A DNA stretch of 49,084 nucleotides from Oscillospiraceae bacterium (GCA_009782215.1 WRKO01000018.1:1-49084); one strand, 5' to 3'. Numbered from the stretch's first letter, positions 1 to 9,375 are shown. Notes: a model not told the origin generated them from the letters alone. Numbers and translations are program-made.

Positions 1-20
1 ATCATACCACAACCCCACAA

Positions 21-55
21 CCCCTGTCAAGGGGTTTTTTTGCGAAAAAAACCCC
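21..55. terminator. Intrinsic terminator-like hairpin near left edge
   Basis: Bases 31-41 (GGGG followed by seven T) pair perfectly with 45-55 (seven A followed by CCCC) around a GCG loop. A second, overlapping fold pairs CCCC at 21-24 with GGGG at 31-34 ahead of a seven-T run, which is a plus-strand terminator shape. It probably ends a plus-strand gene lying left of the window. Fold judged by eye. Confidence 0.5.
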
Positions 56-74
56 GGTCGGGACGCGCAAACCC

Positions 75-110
75 GAAGCCCCCGCCGTAGCAGGGGCTTC
101 ACTCTTTTTT
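75..110 (+). terminator. Rho-independent terminator
   Basis: GAAGCCCC (75-82) and GGGGCTTC (93-100) form a perfect 8-bp stem with a 10-base loop. A T-rich tail ends in six T (105-110) on the plus strand. It could end a transcript entering from the left edge. The stem also lies downstream of the minus-strand surface-protein gene and might serve it, but the T-run favours the plus strand. Confidence 0.65.
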
Positions 111-169
111 GATGACGCTCACTCCTTTCCTATCGCGGTGGGGTGCTGCGTGGCATCAACTCCTTTCCT

Positions 170-210
170 ATTCCCCTCCTTGGAGGGGTGGCGCGTAGCG
201 CCGGGGTGGT
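170..210 (-). repeat. Dispersed repeat, left copy (inverted relative to right copy)
   Basis: The reverse complement of this stretch matches 34154-34195 almost base for base. It carries a perfect CCCCTCC-AA-GGAGGGG hairpin and a GGCGC/GCGCC arm. The two copies are about 34 kb apart in opposite orientation, both in non-coding DNA. Bases 121-133 and 160-170 also share a short direct repeat (ACTCCTTTCCTAT). Confidence 0.7.
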
Positions 211-218
211 GTCGTGGG

Positions 219-1805
219 TTACGGCGTCGCAATCTCTACGGTGTACGGGCGGCCGCCGTCGGAAGCGGGGATGCCTTCGATGAACGCCTTCGCTGCCGCG
301 TCCTTTACGAACATCACGCCGTCGCTGTTCAGCCCGCTGCTGCGGAACATGCCGTTCTTATCCGTAGCCTTGCTGAAGTCGGCGTTGCGCATGTCAAGGT
401 GCTTGAGGTTGGTTGTTTGCTGGAATATTTGCTTTATATTGGTCACATTCGAGGTGTTGAAGCCGCTCAGGTCAAGGCTTGTGAGGGTTGTGCTGTGGAA
501 CATAGCGACCATGTGTGTCACGTTCGAGGTGTCGAAGTTGCTCAAGTTAAGGTTTGTGAGGGCGGTTTTGTTGAACATATTGCTCATATAGATTACCTTC
601 GAGGTGTTGAAGCTGCTCAGGTCAAGGCTTGTGAGGGCGGTTGTGTTGTAGAACATAGAAGTCATATGGGTCGCGTTGGAGGTGTCCAGCTCGGATACGT
701 CGATTGTTTCGGCATTGGTGAAGTTGTAGAACAAGTATCTCGCGAGCTCGCCCGTTTTTACGCCGCCCTCGGCGCCGAGGAACACGTTAAACCTGTCGGC
801 CACGCCTGCGGGGGTGTACCATGCCATGACCAAACCGTCGCCCAGCGCGGATACGTCCCAAGCATGTACGGCGTCCGTCAAATCAATTTCGTCAACAACG
901 GTGACGGAAAGCACTTGGTTCCTAGGGATGATGCTGTCTGCGCCGTTCGCGGGCCAGAAGGGGGCGGCGGCGGCGCCAGTCGTAAACGGGGCGAGGATGC
1001 CGCGCAGGTTTACGATGCTGCCGAGGAGGTCGTCCGCGTCGGGGGTGGTGCTGGTGAATTCGGCAACGTCGTCGAGGGTCGTGAACTCCGCCTCGGGCAG
1101 GATGACAAATTCCCAATCATCGCGGTCAGCCTTGAACTCGATGGCGTTGAGCAGCAGGCTTGTCGCTTCACCGGCTTCGAGGGGCGCTCCCCAGTAGTAC
1201 CAGCCGTCGCTGTCGCGGAACCAGCGGTTGACGGGGTCGCCGTCCCAGTCAGCGATGGGGGCGGGGGCGGAGCCGGTGAGGGTGGATTTCGCTTTGTGCG
1301 TGGCGAGGGCGTTCGTTTGGTCGGTGTAGTAAGCGGTGTCGGTTTTCGTTTCGTTTTCGATGTAGTCGGGGTACTCAGGGACGGGCGCGTCCTCGCGGAG
1401 AGGGTCGATGGCGTCGCCTGTGACGTCGGAATAGAGCTTGGTGGAGTCTTTCAGGAAGGTGGGCATGAAGATTTTGTCGCCGCCGTAGGTGTAGGTGACT
1501 TCGCTGGGGTCGAGGTCGGTCGTGACGTTGAGTCTGGCTCGGACGAAGAGAGGCTCGGTGCCGAAGTTTTCGGCGTAGACTTCGGCGGCGCCGGATTCGC
1601 GGTCGAAGTCAAAGTGCAAGCGGCCCCCGGGGCCGGTCTGGTTTTCGCCACCGCCTCCGTTTTGGGTGGTTCCGTCTGCGGTGCCTTTGGCGATTTGGGA
1701 AATTGCCGACCAGCCGTAAGTGCCGGCGATGACGATGGCGGCGGCCGTCGTGACGGCCAGCGCGGACGCGAACACGCGTCGGAGAGATGTCTTGCGAGTT
1801 TTCAT
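219..1805 (-). CDS. BspA-type leucine-rich-repeat surface protein with SipW-type export signal
   Basis: 528 residues from the chosen ATG. Residues 1-45 look like a SipW-dependent (TasA/camelysin-like) signal: basic start, Ala-rich hydrophobic core, then AGTYGW. Residues about 60-230 resemble the domain of alternate-signal exported proteins, including VYAENFGTEPLFVRARL and GWYYWGAPLEAGE. Residues 370-480 hold four DUF285/BspA repeats at a 25-residue period (LDTSNATHMTSMF, FNTSKVIYMSNMF, FDTSNVTHMVAMF, FNTSNVTNIKQIF), ending in a short cap. Such repeats are known in surface and adhesion proteins. Two further in-frame ATGs, at 1880 and 1967, each have their own purine-rich ribosome site, so the start is uncertain (553 or 582 residues otherwise). 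No signal peptidase or partner gene lies nearby. Function is inferred from domains only. Confidence 0.8.
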   Translation of the reverse strand: MKTRKTSLRRVFASALAVTTAAAIVIAGTYGWSAISQIAKGTADGTTQNGGGGENQTGPGGRLHFDFDRESGAAEVYAENFGTEPLFVRARLNVTTDLDPSEVTYTYGGDKIFMPTFLKDSTKLYSDVTGDAIDPLREDAPVPEYPDYIENETKTDTAYYTDQTNALATHKAKSTLTGSAPAPIADWDGDPVNRWFRDSDGWYYWGAPLEAGEATSLLLNAIEFKADRDDWEFVILPEAEFTTLDDVAEFTSTTPDADDLLGSIVNLRGILAPFTTGAAAAPFWPANGADSIIPRNQVLSVTVVDEIDLTDAVHAWDVSALGDGLVMAWYTPAGVADRFNVFLGAEGGVKTGELARYLFYNFTNAETIDVSELDTSNATHMTSMFYNTTALTSLDLSSFNTSKVIYMSNMFNKTALTNLNLSNFDTSNVTHMVAMFHSTTLTSLDLSGFNTSNVTNIKQIFQQTTNLKHLDMRNADFSKATDKNGMFRSSGLNSDGVMFVKDAAAKAFIEGIPASDGGRPYTVEIATP

Positions 1806-2206
1806 GGTGTTTCCTTCTTTCTTTTTTTGATTTTGGGTCGCGATGCTGAGATGGTCTTGTGCGTTGCTGAGATTTTTCATGGTTCTTTCTCCTTTCGGAT
1901 AAATTTTTGGGGCCGCGTCGCTTTGGATGGTGTTTGCGTTTTTACATTTTTCGGTAGGTTCCTTCATTTTGGAAACCCCCCTTTCTTAAAATTGGGCCGG
2001 CGCCCTTGGTGTGATTTCAGCATAGCACAAAGAAAAACGAAATGTGTGAAAGGTAACATATTCGTTACTATTTAGTACGTGCGTTCGTATGAAAAACGGC
2101 TGTAACGACTGCGAGAGTAAGGACACGTCGATTCCTGCTCTATATGTTCGGTTTTGACGCACAAAAAACAGCCCCAAATGATTGGGGCTGTAAGGTTTGG
2201 TGGGTG
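1806..2206. other. Non-coding leader region of the BspA-type gene plus murA terminator
   Basis: It holds the alternative upstream starts of the surface-protein gene (1880 and 1967), an imperfectly conserved minus-strand -10-like TATGCT near 2025, a small palindrome GTAAC-GAATAT-GTTAC at 2053-2068 that could be an operator, and the murA terminator (listed separately). No other gene is seen. Confidence 0.4.
2162..2191 (-). terminator. Rho-independent terminator of murA
   Basis: On the minus strand ACAGCCCC and GGGGCTGT form a perfect 8-bp stem with an 8-base loop, followed directly by a T-run (2163-2168). It lies 16 bases past the murA stop codon. Confidence 0.85.
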
Positions 2207-3508
2207 TTACCCGGTCTGGGTGTTGGCGAGGAGGTTGGGGTCGTTGGTGTCTTCGGCGCGGATGTCGGCGCCCACGTTTCGGAGCTTGCCGACGATGTCC
2301 TCGTAGCCGCGTTCGATGTGGAAGACGCCGCCGACCTTGGTGGTTCCCTGCGCGCCGAGGGCGGCGACGATGAGGGCTGCGCCGGCGCGGAGGTCGCAGG
2401 CTTGGACGGGCGCGCCGGAGAGGCGGCGGATGCCCTCGATGACGGCGACCTTGCCGTCCACTTGGACGCGCGCGCCCATGCGTTTCAGCTCATCGACGTA
2501 GCGGTAGCGGTTGTCGGAGATACTTTCGGTAATCATGCTGGTGCCTTCGGCGAAGGTGAGGCAGGCGGAGACTTGCGGCTGCATATCGGTGGGGAAGCCG
2601 GGGTAGGGCAGGGTTTTGATATTGGCCTTACGCAGACTGCCCGTCCGCCGGACGGTGACGGCCTCGTCAAACTCCTCCGTCTCCGCGCCCAGCTCCTCAA
2701 GCTTTGCGGTGATGCACTCCAGATGCTTGGGGATGACGTTGTTGATGGTGATTTCACCGCCGGCGGAGGTGACGGCGGCCATGTAGGTGCCGGCCTCGAT
2801 TTGGTCGGGAATGATGGCGTAGGAGCCGCCGGTCAGGCGTTTCGTCCCGCGGATTTTAATCAGATCGGTGCCGGCGCCCTTGATGTTGGCGCCCATAGAG
2901 TTCAGGAAGTTGGCCATATCGACGACATGCGGCTCGCGCGCGGCGTTTTCGATGACGGTGAGACCGTCTGCCATAACGGCGGCCAGAATGATATTGATGG
3001 TCGCGCCGACGGACTGCACGTCGAGGTAGATGTTGGAGCCGCTGAGACATTCGCCCCTCGCGTTGGCGTGGACGAAGCCCGCCTTGACCTGCACGTCCGC
3101 GCCCAGCGCCTCAAAGCCTTTGATGTGCTGGTCGATGGGGCGTACGCCGAGGTTGCAGCCGCCCGGCATCGCCACCTGCGCGGCCCCGAAGCGGGCCAAA
3201 AACGCGCCGATGAGGTAATAGGACGCGCGCATACGGCGCGCCTGCTCGTAGGGAGCGACGCTCTCGGCGCGCACGCCGCCGCTGTCGATGACGACGGTGT
3301 GGTCGTCGAGTTGGGTGACGGAAGCGCCCACGCCGCGCAGAATATCGAGCATAACGGCGACGTCGGTCACTTGGGGTATGTTTTCGATGCGGCATTCGCC
3401 CTCCGCCAAAAGGGTGGCGGGGAGAATCGCCAAGGCGGCGTTTTTCGCGCCGCTGATATTGATTGTCCCGTGAAGGGGGTTTCCGCCGTTGATAACATAT
3501 TGGGTCAA
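2207..3508 (-). CDS. murA: UDP-N-acetylglucosamine 1-carboxyvinyltransferase
   Basis: Transfers enolpyruvate from PEP to UDP-GlcNAc, the first committed step of peptidoglycan precursor synthesis in the cytoplasm. The N-terminal VINGGNPLHGTINISGAKNA is the family start, with the conserved SGAKNAAL substrate loop. The PEP-reacting cysteine sits in MPGGCNLGVRPID (Cys118 here; Cys115 in E. coli), so the fosfomycin-sensitive form is expected. Length about 433 residues is normal. No ATG fits: I chose the TTG at 3508, seven bases after AGGTG; an in-frame TTG at 3514 is too close to that site. Single-gene unit with its own promoter and terminator. Confidence 0.95.
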   Translation of the reverse strand: MTQYVINGGNPLHGTINISGAKNAALAILPATLLAEGECRIENIPQVTDVAVMLDILRGVGASVTQLDDHTVVIDSGGVRAESVAPYEQARRMRASYYLIGAFLARFGAAQVAMPGGCNLGVRPIDQHIKGFEALGADVQVKAGFVHANARGECLSGSNIYLDVQSVGATINIILAAVMADGLTVIENAAREPHVVDMANFLNSMGANIKGAGTDLIKIRGTKRLTGGSYAIIPDQIEAGTYMAAVTSAGGEITINNVIPKHLECITAKLEELGAETEEFDEAVTVRRTGSLRKANIKTLPYPGFPTDMQPQVSACLTFAEGTSMITESISDNRYRYVDELKRMGARVQVDGKVAVIEGIRRLSGAPVQACDLRAGAALIVAALGAQGTTKVGGVFHIERGYEDIVGKLRNVGADIRAEDTNDPNLLANTQTG

Positions 3509-3595
3509 AACCAAGCACCTGCCTGTTTTGTTATTGTTTGTATTATGACCGCCACAGCCCTGCTTATTCGGTCTTATGTCAAATGCGTATAGTGC

Positions 3596-3624
3596 AGTAT
3601 ATCATCAAACCCAAAATAAAGCAA
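3596..3624 (-). promoter_or_regulatory. Sigma-A-type promoter of murA
   Basis: On the minus strand, -35 TTGCTT (3619-3624) and -10 TATACT (3596-3601) are separated by 17 bases, about 80 bases upstream of the murA start. Identified by eye. Confidence 0.6.
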
Positions 3625-3627
3625 CAA

Positions 3628-4518
3628 CTATTTTACATTAAGGATGGCGCGCGCGGCTTCCGCGTCCCGCCGGATTTGCCCGGCCAGCGCGTCGGCGGAC
3701 GGAAATTTGATTTCCGGGCGGATGAAACGCGCAAATTCCACGCCGATTGGCTCGCCGTATAAGTCGCCGTCAAAGCTCAGGAGGGTGGACTCGATGGTCG
3801 GCGCGCCGCCGTCCTCCACCGAGGGGCGGACGCCCACATTGGTCACGGCGGGATACTCCCGCCCGTCCCACACGATGACCGTCGCGTATACGCCCCATTC
3901 GGGCGCTTGACGCCCCGGCGGCAGCGGTAGGTTGACGGTGGGGAAGCCGAGCCGCCGTCCAAGGCCCCGCCCGCGCTCCACAACGCCCGAGAGGCGGTAG
4001 CGGCGTCCGAGGAACCGCGCCGCCCGTTCCATGTCTCCCTCGGCAATCAGGCCCCGGATGTAGGTCGAGCTGACACGCGTGCCGCCGATGCGTTCGGGCG
4101 GGATGACGGCACAGCCGACGCCGCGCGCGGCGCAATGCTCCCTAAGCCGTTCCGGCGTCCCCTCTCCCCCGCGCCCGAAGGTATAGTCATGCCCCGCCAC
4201 AATAAAGGCGGCCTCCAGCCGTCCGATTAGGACGTCGTCGATATAGTCTCGCCAAGGAATGGCGGCGGTTTCTTGGTCAAACGGCTCCATAATGACCTCC
4301 GGGACGCCGTGCAGCGACTGAATCAGCGCGGCCCGCTCTTCCGCCGAGCAGAGGAGGGGTATGGGGCGGCCGGTGAGTACGGACGTCGGGTGGGCGTCAT
4401 AGGTCAGCGCGCAGGCGCGCGCGCCGATACGCTCCGCCTGTGCCGCGGCGGCCTTGAACAGCTTCCCGTGGCCGATATGCACGCCGTCGAAAAACCCCGG
4501 CGCCAAGACTCGTTTCAT
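3628..4518 (-). CDS. ribF: Bifunctional riboflavin kinase / FAD synthetase
   Basis: Phosphorylates riboflavin to FMN and adenylates FMN to FAD. The N-terminal nucleotidyltransferase domain shows GFFDGVHIGH (residues 8-17) and RVSSTYIRGLIAEGD. The C-terminal kinase domain has GRRLGFPTVNL and the ending typical of the family. At 296 residues the length is normal. The start ATG overlaps the truB stop as ATGA, so the two genes are translationally coupled at the end of the nusA operon. A ribF next to truB and rbfA is common in Firmicutes. Confidence 0.95.
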   Translation of the reverse strand: MKRVLAPGFFDGVHIGHGKLFKAAAAQAERIGARACALTYDAHPTSVLTGRPIPLLCSAEERAALIQSLHGVPEVIMEPFDQETAAIPWRDYIDDVLIGRLEAAFIVAGHDYTFGRGGEGTPERLREHCAARGVGCAVIPPERIGGTRVSSTYIRGLIAEGDMERAARFLGRRYRLSGVVERGRGLGRRLGFPTVNLPLPPGRQAPEWGVYATVIVWDGREYPAVTNVGVRPSVEDGGAPTIESTLLSFDGDLYGEPIGVEFARFIRPEIKFPSADALAGQIRRDAEAARAILNVK

Positions 4519-5174
4519 AGCGCGTACTCCCTCACAAGCTCCGGCGAGACCGCCTCGACCGGAACGGCGTCCTCCACGCGGAACGGGCCGCTGCGGGTGC
4601 GGCGCAGCGCCGTCATCACCGCGCCGGAGCCAAGCTCGCGCCCGATATCATGGATGAGCGAGCGCACATACGTCCCCGCCGAACAGCGTATCCGCACGGT
4701 ATGCGCCCCGTCTCTCTCCTCAAGCCAGCAAAATTCCTCCACCGTCACCGGGCGGGGCGGGCGCTCGACCTCGATGCCCTTCCGCGCCAGCTCATAGAGT
4801 TTCTTTCCACCAATCTTGACCGCGGACACCATCGGCGGGGTTTGAAGCAAGTCCCCCGTATAACGCGGCAGAACGGCCCTCAGCTCGTCCGCCGCGGGGA
4901 TGCGGTCATACCGCCGCACCGTTTGCCCTTCCGCGTCGTAAGTATCCGTCTCCAGCCCGAAGCGCAGGGAGGCGACGTAGGTTTTTTCGCCCGGCAGGCG
5001 GCTTGAGAGCTTTGTGGAGGGGCCGACGAGAAGAACCAGCAGCCCTGTGGCCATCGGGTCCAGCGTTCCGCCGTGGCCGATTCGACGCTCCCGCAAAAGC
5101 CCCCGGCATTTGGCCACCACATCGTGGCTCGTCCAGCCCGGAGCTTTATCCACCAGCAAAATTCCGTTGAGCAA
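4515..5174 (-). CDS. truB: tRNA pseudouridine(55) synthase
   Basis: Makes pseudouridine 55 in the T-loop of tRNAs. The start MLNGILLVDKAPGWTSHDVV and the catalytic motif GGTLDPMATGLL (Asp39 from the chosen start) are diagnostic; YVRSLIHDIG is the conserved arginine region. I chose the TTG at 5174 because GAGGG lies seven bases ahead and the protein then begins as usual for the family; a TTG at 5180 overlaps the nrnA stop but is too close to the site. At about 219 residues it is short. The C-terminal extension/PUA-like part seen in 300-residue TruB proteins is missing. Confidence 0.93.
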   Translation of the reverse strand: MLNGILLVDKAPGWTSHDVVAKCRGLLRERRIGHGGTLDPMATGLLVLLVGPSTKLSSRLPGEKTYVASLRFGLETDTYDAEGQTVRRYDRIPAADELRAVLPRYTGDLLQTPPMVSAVKIGGKKLYELARKGIEVERPPRPVTVEEFCWLEERDGAHTVRIRCSAGTYVRSLIHDIGRELGSGAVMTALRRTRSGPFRVEDAVPVEAVSPELVREYAL

Positions 5175-5176
5175 TG

Positions 5177-6118
5177 TCAATCCCTCAGTTCGGGGTAAAT
5201 CTCCCACAGCGCGTTCAAGACACGCCGCCGCACCTCCCGCGTGGCGATGCGCTCCTCAATATGCGCCCCCGCCGCGCGGTTGTGTCCCCCGCCGCCCAAA
5301 ACGCCGCAAATCAGGTTGGCGGCATACGGCTCCGCCGTGCGGCAGGAGACACGCCAGCCGTTAGGTTCCTCGCGGAGCAGCAGCCCGATTTTGACGCCCT
5401 CGATGCTCTGCGCCAGACCGGCGATGTTGACAAGGTCGTCCTCCGTCGCGCCCGCGCTCCTTCGCTCCGCCAAGGTCAGCGCGCCGAGAACCAAAAGCCC
5501 CCCGGCGCGGTATTCCATCCCGGAGAGGATGACGCACTCAACGGCGACGCGGCTTCTCGTCTTTGAAAACATGGCCCTCTCCAGCGCGTGCGCGTCGATG
5601 CCCGTGTCCATCAGGACGGCGGCAAGACGGTGGGTCGCGGCGGTGGTGTTGGCGTAGCGAAAGCCGCCCGTATCGGTGGTGACGGCGATATACAGCGTTT
5701 CGGCGATTTCCCGCGTCAGCGGCGCGCCGAGCAGGGTCAATAGCGTATAGACGACCTCGCCGCAAGCGGCGGCGGCAGGGTCTGTGTACTCAAGCTCCGC
5801 GAAGCCGCCCTCGCTCGGGTGGTGGTCAATGCGTAAATGCACCGTACCGGCCCAGCCCTCGCCCAGAAGCGACGCGTCCGCCGTGTCAACGGCGACCGTC
5901 GTCTGATACGCGTATCCCTCCGGCGCGAAATACGGCTGCGCGTAGGGCATATACCGCTCGGTCACCTCCGGGTTGCGCCAGAGATACGCCGTTTTGCCCA
6001 AAGCTCGCAGCCCGGCGCAAAGCGCCGCCGCGCTGCCCAGCGTGTCGCCGTCGGGATGGCGGTGGGTGAGGATGAGATATTTGTCATTTTGCCGTAGGAA
6101 TGAAACGATGTTTTGCAT
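5177..6118 (-). CDS. nrnA: DHH-family oligoribonuclease / pAp phosphatase
   Basis: NrnA-type enzymes remove nucleotides from nanoRNAs and dephosphorylate 3'-phosphoadenosine 5'-phosphate. Visible are the manganese-binding HRHPDGDTLGS near residues 19-29, the DHH motif in RIDHHPSEGG, and the C-terminal DHHA1 glycine-rich GGGGHNRAAGAHI. At 313 residues it has the normal two-domain length. It starts ten bases after rbfA ends, with AGGAGCGGAG ahead of the ATG. A place between rbfA and truB is standard in Firmicutes. Confidence 0.92.
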   Translation of the reverse strand: MQNIVSFLRQNDKYLILTHRHPDGDTLGSAAALCAGLRALGKTAYLWRNPEVTERYMPYAQPYFAPEGYAYQTTVAVDTADASLLGEGWAGTVHLRIDHHPSEGGFAELEYTDPAAAACGEVVYTLLTLLGAPLTREIAETLYIAVTTDTGGFRYANTTAATHRLAAVLMDTGIDAHALERAMFSKTRSRVAVECVILSGMEYRAGGLLVLGALTLAERRSAGATEDDLVNIAGLAQSIEGVKIGLLLREEPNGWRVSCRTAEPYAANLICGVLGGGGHNRAAGAHIEERIATREVRRRVLNALWEIYPELRD

Positions 6119-6128
6119 TGCTCCGCTC

Positions 6129-6464
6129 CTATAAATCCAATTCTCGTATTTTCTCTAAAATCCTTGCGCCTTCCTCAATGGAGCGGTCTACAATGAACTC
6201 CAGCTCGGGGGTGTGGCGCAGCTTCAGCTCATGCCCCAGCTCGCGGCGCAGATAGCCGGACGCGCTCTTCAGGCCCTTAGCCATATCGGCGCCGCCGCCC
6301 AGCGACGAAACATAGACGCGGCAGAGGGAAAGGTCGTTGGTCACGTCAACCCTCACGACGCTGACCAGCCCGTCGATGCGCGGGTCTTTGCATTTGGGGA
6401 TGCGGTCGGACAGAACCCGCAGGATTTCGCCGTTGATTTGCCCGATTCGGTTTTGATTGGCCAT
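6129..6464 (-). CDS. rbfA: 30S ribosome-binding factor A
   Basis: Assists late 30S subunit maturation by binding near the 5' end of 16S rRNA. The 111-residue sequence has the KH-like fold signature RIGQINGEILRVLSDRI...DPRIDGLVSVVRVDVTNDLS and the typical LRRELGHELKLRHTPEL end, which makes the call secure. It follows infB directly (one base between stop and start), inside the nusA-infB operon. Confidence 0.96.
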   Translation of the reverse strand: MANQNRIGQINGEILRVLSDRIPKCKDPRIDGLVSVVRVDVTNDLSLCRVYVSSLGGGADMAKGLKSASGYLRRELGHELKLRHTPELEFIVDRSIEEGARILEKIRELDL

Positions 6465-6465
6465 T

Positions 6466-8829
6466 TTACGGGAGTTCCTCCATGACGAACGCCTCGATGA
6501 CGTCGCCTTCCTTCACATCCGTGTATTTTTCCAAGGAGATGCCGCATTCATACCCGCTCGCGACCTCCTTCGCGTCGTCTTTGAAGCGCTTGAGCGAAGC
6601 AATCGCGCCCTCGTGGACGACGATGCCGTCGCGGATGACGCGCACCCGCGCGCTGCGCTCAAGCTTGCCGTCGCGGACGTAGCTGCCCGCGATGGTGCCG
6701 ATGTTGGTCGCCTTGAAGACTTGCCGCACCTCGGCCTCGCCGATTTTCACCTCATGGAACTTCTTGGAGACCATCCCTTTGATGGCCGCCTCGATTTCCT
6801 CGATGCAGTCGTAGATGACGCGGTAATACCGGATATCCACCTTGCTCTGCTCGGCGGTCTGCGACGCCGACGCGTCGGCGCGGACGTTGAAGCCTATGAT
6901 GATGGCCGAAGCCGTTGAGGCGAGGAGTACGTCGCTGGCGTTGATGACGCCGACGCCCGTGTGGATGACGCGCACCCGCACCTCCTCGTTTGAGATTTTC
7001 TCCAGCGACGCCTTGAGCGCCTCGGAGGAGCCGTGGACGTCGGCCTTGACAATGAGGTTGAGGTCTTTGATTTGCCCCTGCTGTATCTGCGCGAACAAAT
7101 CGTCCAGACTCACCTTGGCGGCGGGTGGCTGCGCCCCTTCGTCCTTCTGCTGATATTTGCGCTGGCTGACCAGCTCCCGCGCCATACGCTCGTCGGCGAC
7201 CGTGTGGAAGATATCGCCCGCCTCCGGGACTTCGGACAGCCCGATGACCTCGACCGGGACGCTGGGCCCGGCTTCCTCAATTTTCTGGCCCTTGTCGTCG
7301 GTCATGGCGCGGATTCGGCCCACCGTCTTGCCGGCGATGACAATGTCGCCCTGCTTGAGCGTCCCGTTCTGCACCAGCACGGTGGCGACCGGGCCGCGCC
7401 CTTTGTCCAGCTTGGCTTCGATAACGGCGCCGCGCGCGGCGCGCGCGGGGTTGGCTTTCAGCTCGCGGACGTCGGCTTGGAGGATAAGCATTTCCAGCAG
7501 ATGCTCCACCCCTTCGCCCGACTTGGCCGACACCGGGCAAACGATGGTGTCGCCGCCCCATTCCTCCGGCACCAGCCCGTGTTCGGTGAGCTGCTGCTTT
7601 ATTCTCTCCGGCTCGGCGGTGTCCTTGTCTATCTTGTTCAGGGCGACGACAATCGGCACCCCGGCGGCTTTGGCATGGTTGATGGCCTCGACGGTCTGCG
7701 CCATAATGCCGTCGTCGGCGGCGACGACCATTACGGCGATGTCGGTGACCGACGCGCCGCGCGCGCGCATGGAGGTGAACGCCGCGTGGCCGGGCGTGTC
7801 GAGGAAGGTGATGTGGCGGTCGTGGATATGGACGCGGTAGGCGCCGATATGCTGTGTGATGCCCCCGTGCTCGCCCGCCGCGACCTCGGCTTTTCGGATA
7901 TAGTCCAAAAGGCTGGTCTTGCCGTGGTCAACATGGCCCATGACGACGACGACCGGGTCACGCGGGATAAGGTTTTCGTCGGCGTCAACCGATTCATCTA
8001 TAAGGCGTTCCTCAATCGTGACAATAACCTCGCGCTCCACCTTCGCACCGAATTCCATCGCCACGAGACTGGCCGTCTCGAAGTCCACGTTTTGAGAAAG
8101 GGACGCCATAACGCCCAGCTTCATCAGTTGCTTGACCACTTCCGCGCCGGTCTTTTTCAGCCGCATGGCCAACTCGCCGACGGCAATTTCATCCGGGATG
8201 GAAACCTTGAGCTGCTGTTTTTTGAAATACTCAATGCGCTGGCGGCGGCGTTCGGCCTCCTCCTGCAAGCGCTTTTGAGAGACAAACCCGCTCGGCCGTC
8301 TGTCGGCGCCGCGTTTGAATTTTTCCTTGCCCTGCTTCATCCGCCCCGCTTTTTCCGGCACAAGCCGCTCCACGCGGTCGTCAAAGCGCGAGAGGTCGAC
8401 GTTGGCCCCGCGCGTGTCGATGATATGCGTCGTCTTGGGGCCGCGTGGCGGCTGGGGCTGCTTCGGCTGCTTGGGTTTCTGCTGCATCTGCGGTTGCGGC
8501 TGCGGCTGCGACCGGGGCTGTGGCTGCGTCTCGCCCGGCGCCGGCTTTTCCGGCGCGGCGGCCTTCGCGGCCTTGGCCGGCTCCGGCTGCGGCGGGGGAG
8601 GCGGAGGATCCGGCTCGCGGTAAATATCGGCGAAAATGCTTTCTATCGACTCAATTTGATGGTTCTCAGTCAGGACGGCGAAAATGAGGTTGAGCTCCTC
8701 CTCCGTCAACGCTTGCATATGATTTTTAGGCGCGGCGAAATATCGGGTCATAATGTCGGAGACGTCCTTCGACTTCAGCCCGAAATCCTTCGCCACATCA
8801 TGTATGCGGTACTTGATTGCTGTGCTCAC
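6466..8829 (-). CDS. infB: Translation initiation factor IF-2
   Basis: GTPase that places initiator tRNA on the 30S subunit and drives subunit joining. Residues 1-70 form the IF2-N domain. Residues 70-145 are a Pro/Gln/Ala-rich low-complexity linker. The second IF2-N region is near 205-255. The G domain starts at GHVDHGKT (298-305), followed by the switch [15 protein letters not shown] and NKID, then the beta-barrel and fMet-tRNA-binding domains. 787 residues is normal. The start is GTG with GGAGG seven bases upstream, overlapping the ylxQ stop. Confidence 0.97.
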   Translation of the reverse strand: MSTAIKYRIHDVAKDFGLKSKDVSDIMTRYFAAPKNHMQALTEEELNLIFAVLTENHQIESIESIFADIYREPDPPPPPPQPEPAKAAKAAAPEKPAPGETQPQPRSQPQPQPQMQQKPKQPKQPQPPRGPKTTHIIDTRGANVDLSRFDDRVERLVPEKAGRMKQGKEKFKRGADRRPSGFVSQKRLQEEAERRRQRIEYFKKQQLKVSIPDEIAVGELAMRLKKTGAEVVKQLMKLGVMASLSQNVDFETASLVAMEFGAKVEREVIVTIEERLIDESVDADENLIPRDPVVVVMGHVDHGKTSLLDYIRKAEVAAGEHGGITQHIGAYRVHIHDRHITFLDTPGHAAFTSMRARGASVTDIAVMVVAADDGIMAQTVEAINHAKAAGVPIVVALNKIDKDTAEPERIKQQLTEHGLVPEEWGGDTIVCPVSAKSGEGVEHLLEMLILQADVRELKANPARAARGAVIEAKLDKGRGPVATVLVQNGTLKQGDIVIAGKTVGRIRAMTDDKGQKIEEAGPSVPVEVIGLSEVPEAGDIFHTVADERMARELVSQRKYQQKDEGAQPPAAKVSLDDLFAQIQQGQIKDLNLIVKADVHGSSEALKASLEKISNEEVRVRVIHTGVGVINASDVLLASTASAIIIGFNVRADASASQTAEQSKVDIRYYRVIYDCIEEIEAAIKGMVSKKFHEVKIGEAEVRQVFKATNIGTIAGSYVRDGKLERSARVRVIRDGIVVHEGAIASLKRFKDDAKEVASGYECGISLEKYTDVKEGDVIEAFVMEELP

Positions 8830-9119
8830 TCAAATTCCTCCATCGCTTCAATAATCCCCCGGCAAAACGCGTCGTCCGTCACCGCCGCAATCGCGCAGGT
8901 CTTTCTGCCAACGGCGCGGCCCAGCTCTTCCTTGTCATACGGCAGTATCATCAGCGGCTTTCCGTATCGCTCCGCGTCCCTTCCGGCCGTATTCCCCGCG
9001 TCGCTTGCCAGTAATATCAGTCCGGCGCGCCCCGCGGCGTCCCTGACGGCCTCCGTTCCGCACGCCAGCTTCCCTGCCCTCCGGGCCAGCCCCGCCATGC
9101 GCAACAGCTTAGGTTGCAT
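8826..9119 (-). CDS. ylxQ: YlxQ-like L7Ae-family RNA-binding protein
   Basis: Small protein of the ribosomal L7Ae/L30e family, which binds kink-turn RNA. Gly/Ala-rich [15 protein letters not shown] at the start and the [10 protein letters not shown] strand are typical. 97 residues from the ATG at 9119; an in-frame TTG at 9128 is possible. It overlaps both neighbours (ylxR by 11 bases, infB by 4), implying coupling. The exact role of YlxQ is not settled. Confidence 0.85.
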   Translation of the reverse strand: MQPKLLRMAGLARRAGKLACGTEAVRDAAGRAGLILLASDAGNTAGRDAERYGKPLMILPYDKEELGRAVGRKTCAIAAVTDDAFCRGIIEAMEEFE

Positions 9120-9375
9120 TGGACTCAATCAGTTGCTCAATAAACGAAAACACTTCCTCAGAGACGGGCGACTGCAAGGAGCGCTCCAGCGCCCGAGTTT
9201 TCCGCACCCGCTTGAAGCAGGCCGCCTCGCGGCAGATATAGACGCCGCGCCCCCGCGCTTTCCCCGTCTCATCCGGCGCAACCCCGCCCTCCGGCGAACG
9301 CACGACGCGCAGCAGCTCTTTCTTCGTAAAGCGGTTGCGGCAGCCCGCGCACTGACGGATAGGCTCTTTTTTCAT
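9109..9375 (-). CDS. ylxR: YlxR-family (RNase P modulator RnpM-like) protein
   Basis: 88-residue DUF448 protein. The hallmark segment runs PIRQCAGCRNRFTKKELLRVV, then DETGKARGRGVYIC and a basic helix. B. subtilis YlxR has been described as an RNA-binding modulator of RNase P (RnpM); that role is transferred by family. Overlaps nusA by four bases (ATGA) and ylxQ by eleven. Confidence 0.92.
   Translation of the reverse strand: MKKEPIRQCAGCRNRFTKKELLRVVRSPEGGVAPDETGKARGRGVYICREAACFKRVRKTRALERSLQSPVSEEVFSFIEQLIESNAT

Noticed and set aside
138..2075. 645-codon plus-strand open frame
   Set aside because: Antisense to the BspA-type gene; its apparent internal repeats merely mirror the leucine-rich repeats on the other strand.
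2144..3592. 482-codon plus-strand open frame
   Set aside because: Antisense to murA; biased Gly/Ala/Asp composition and no ribosome site.
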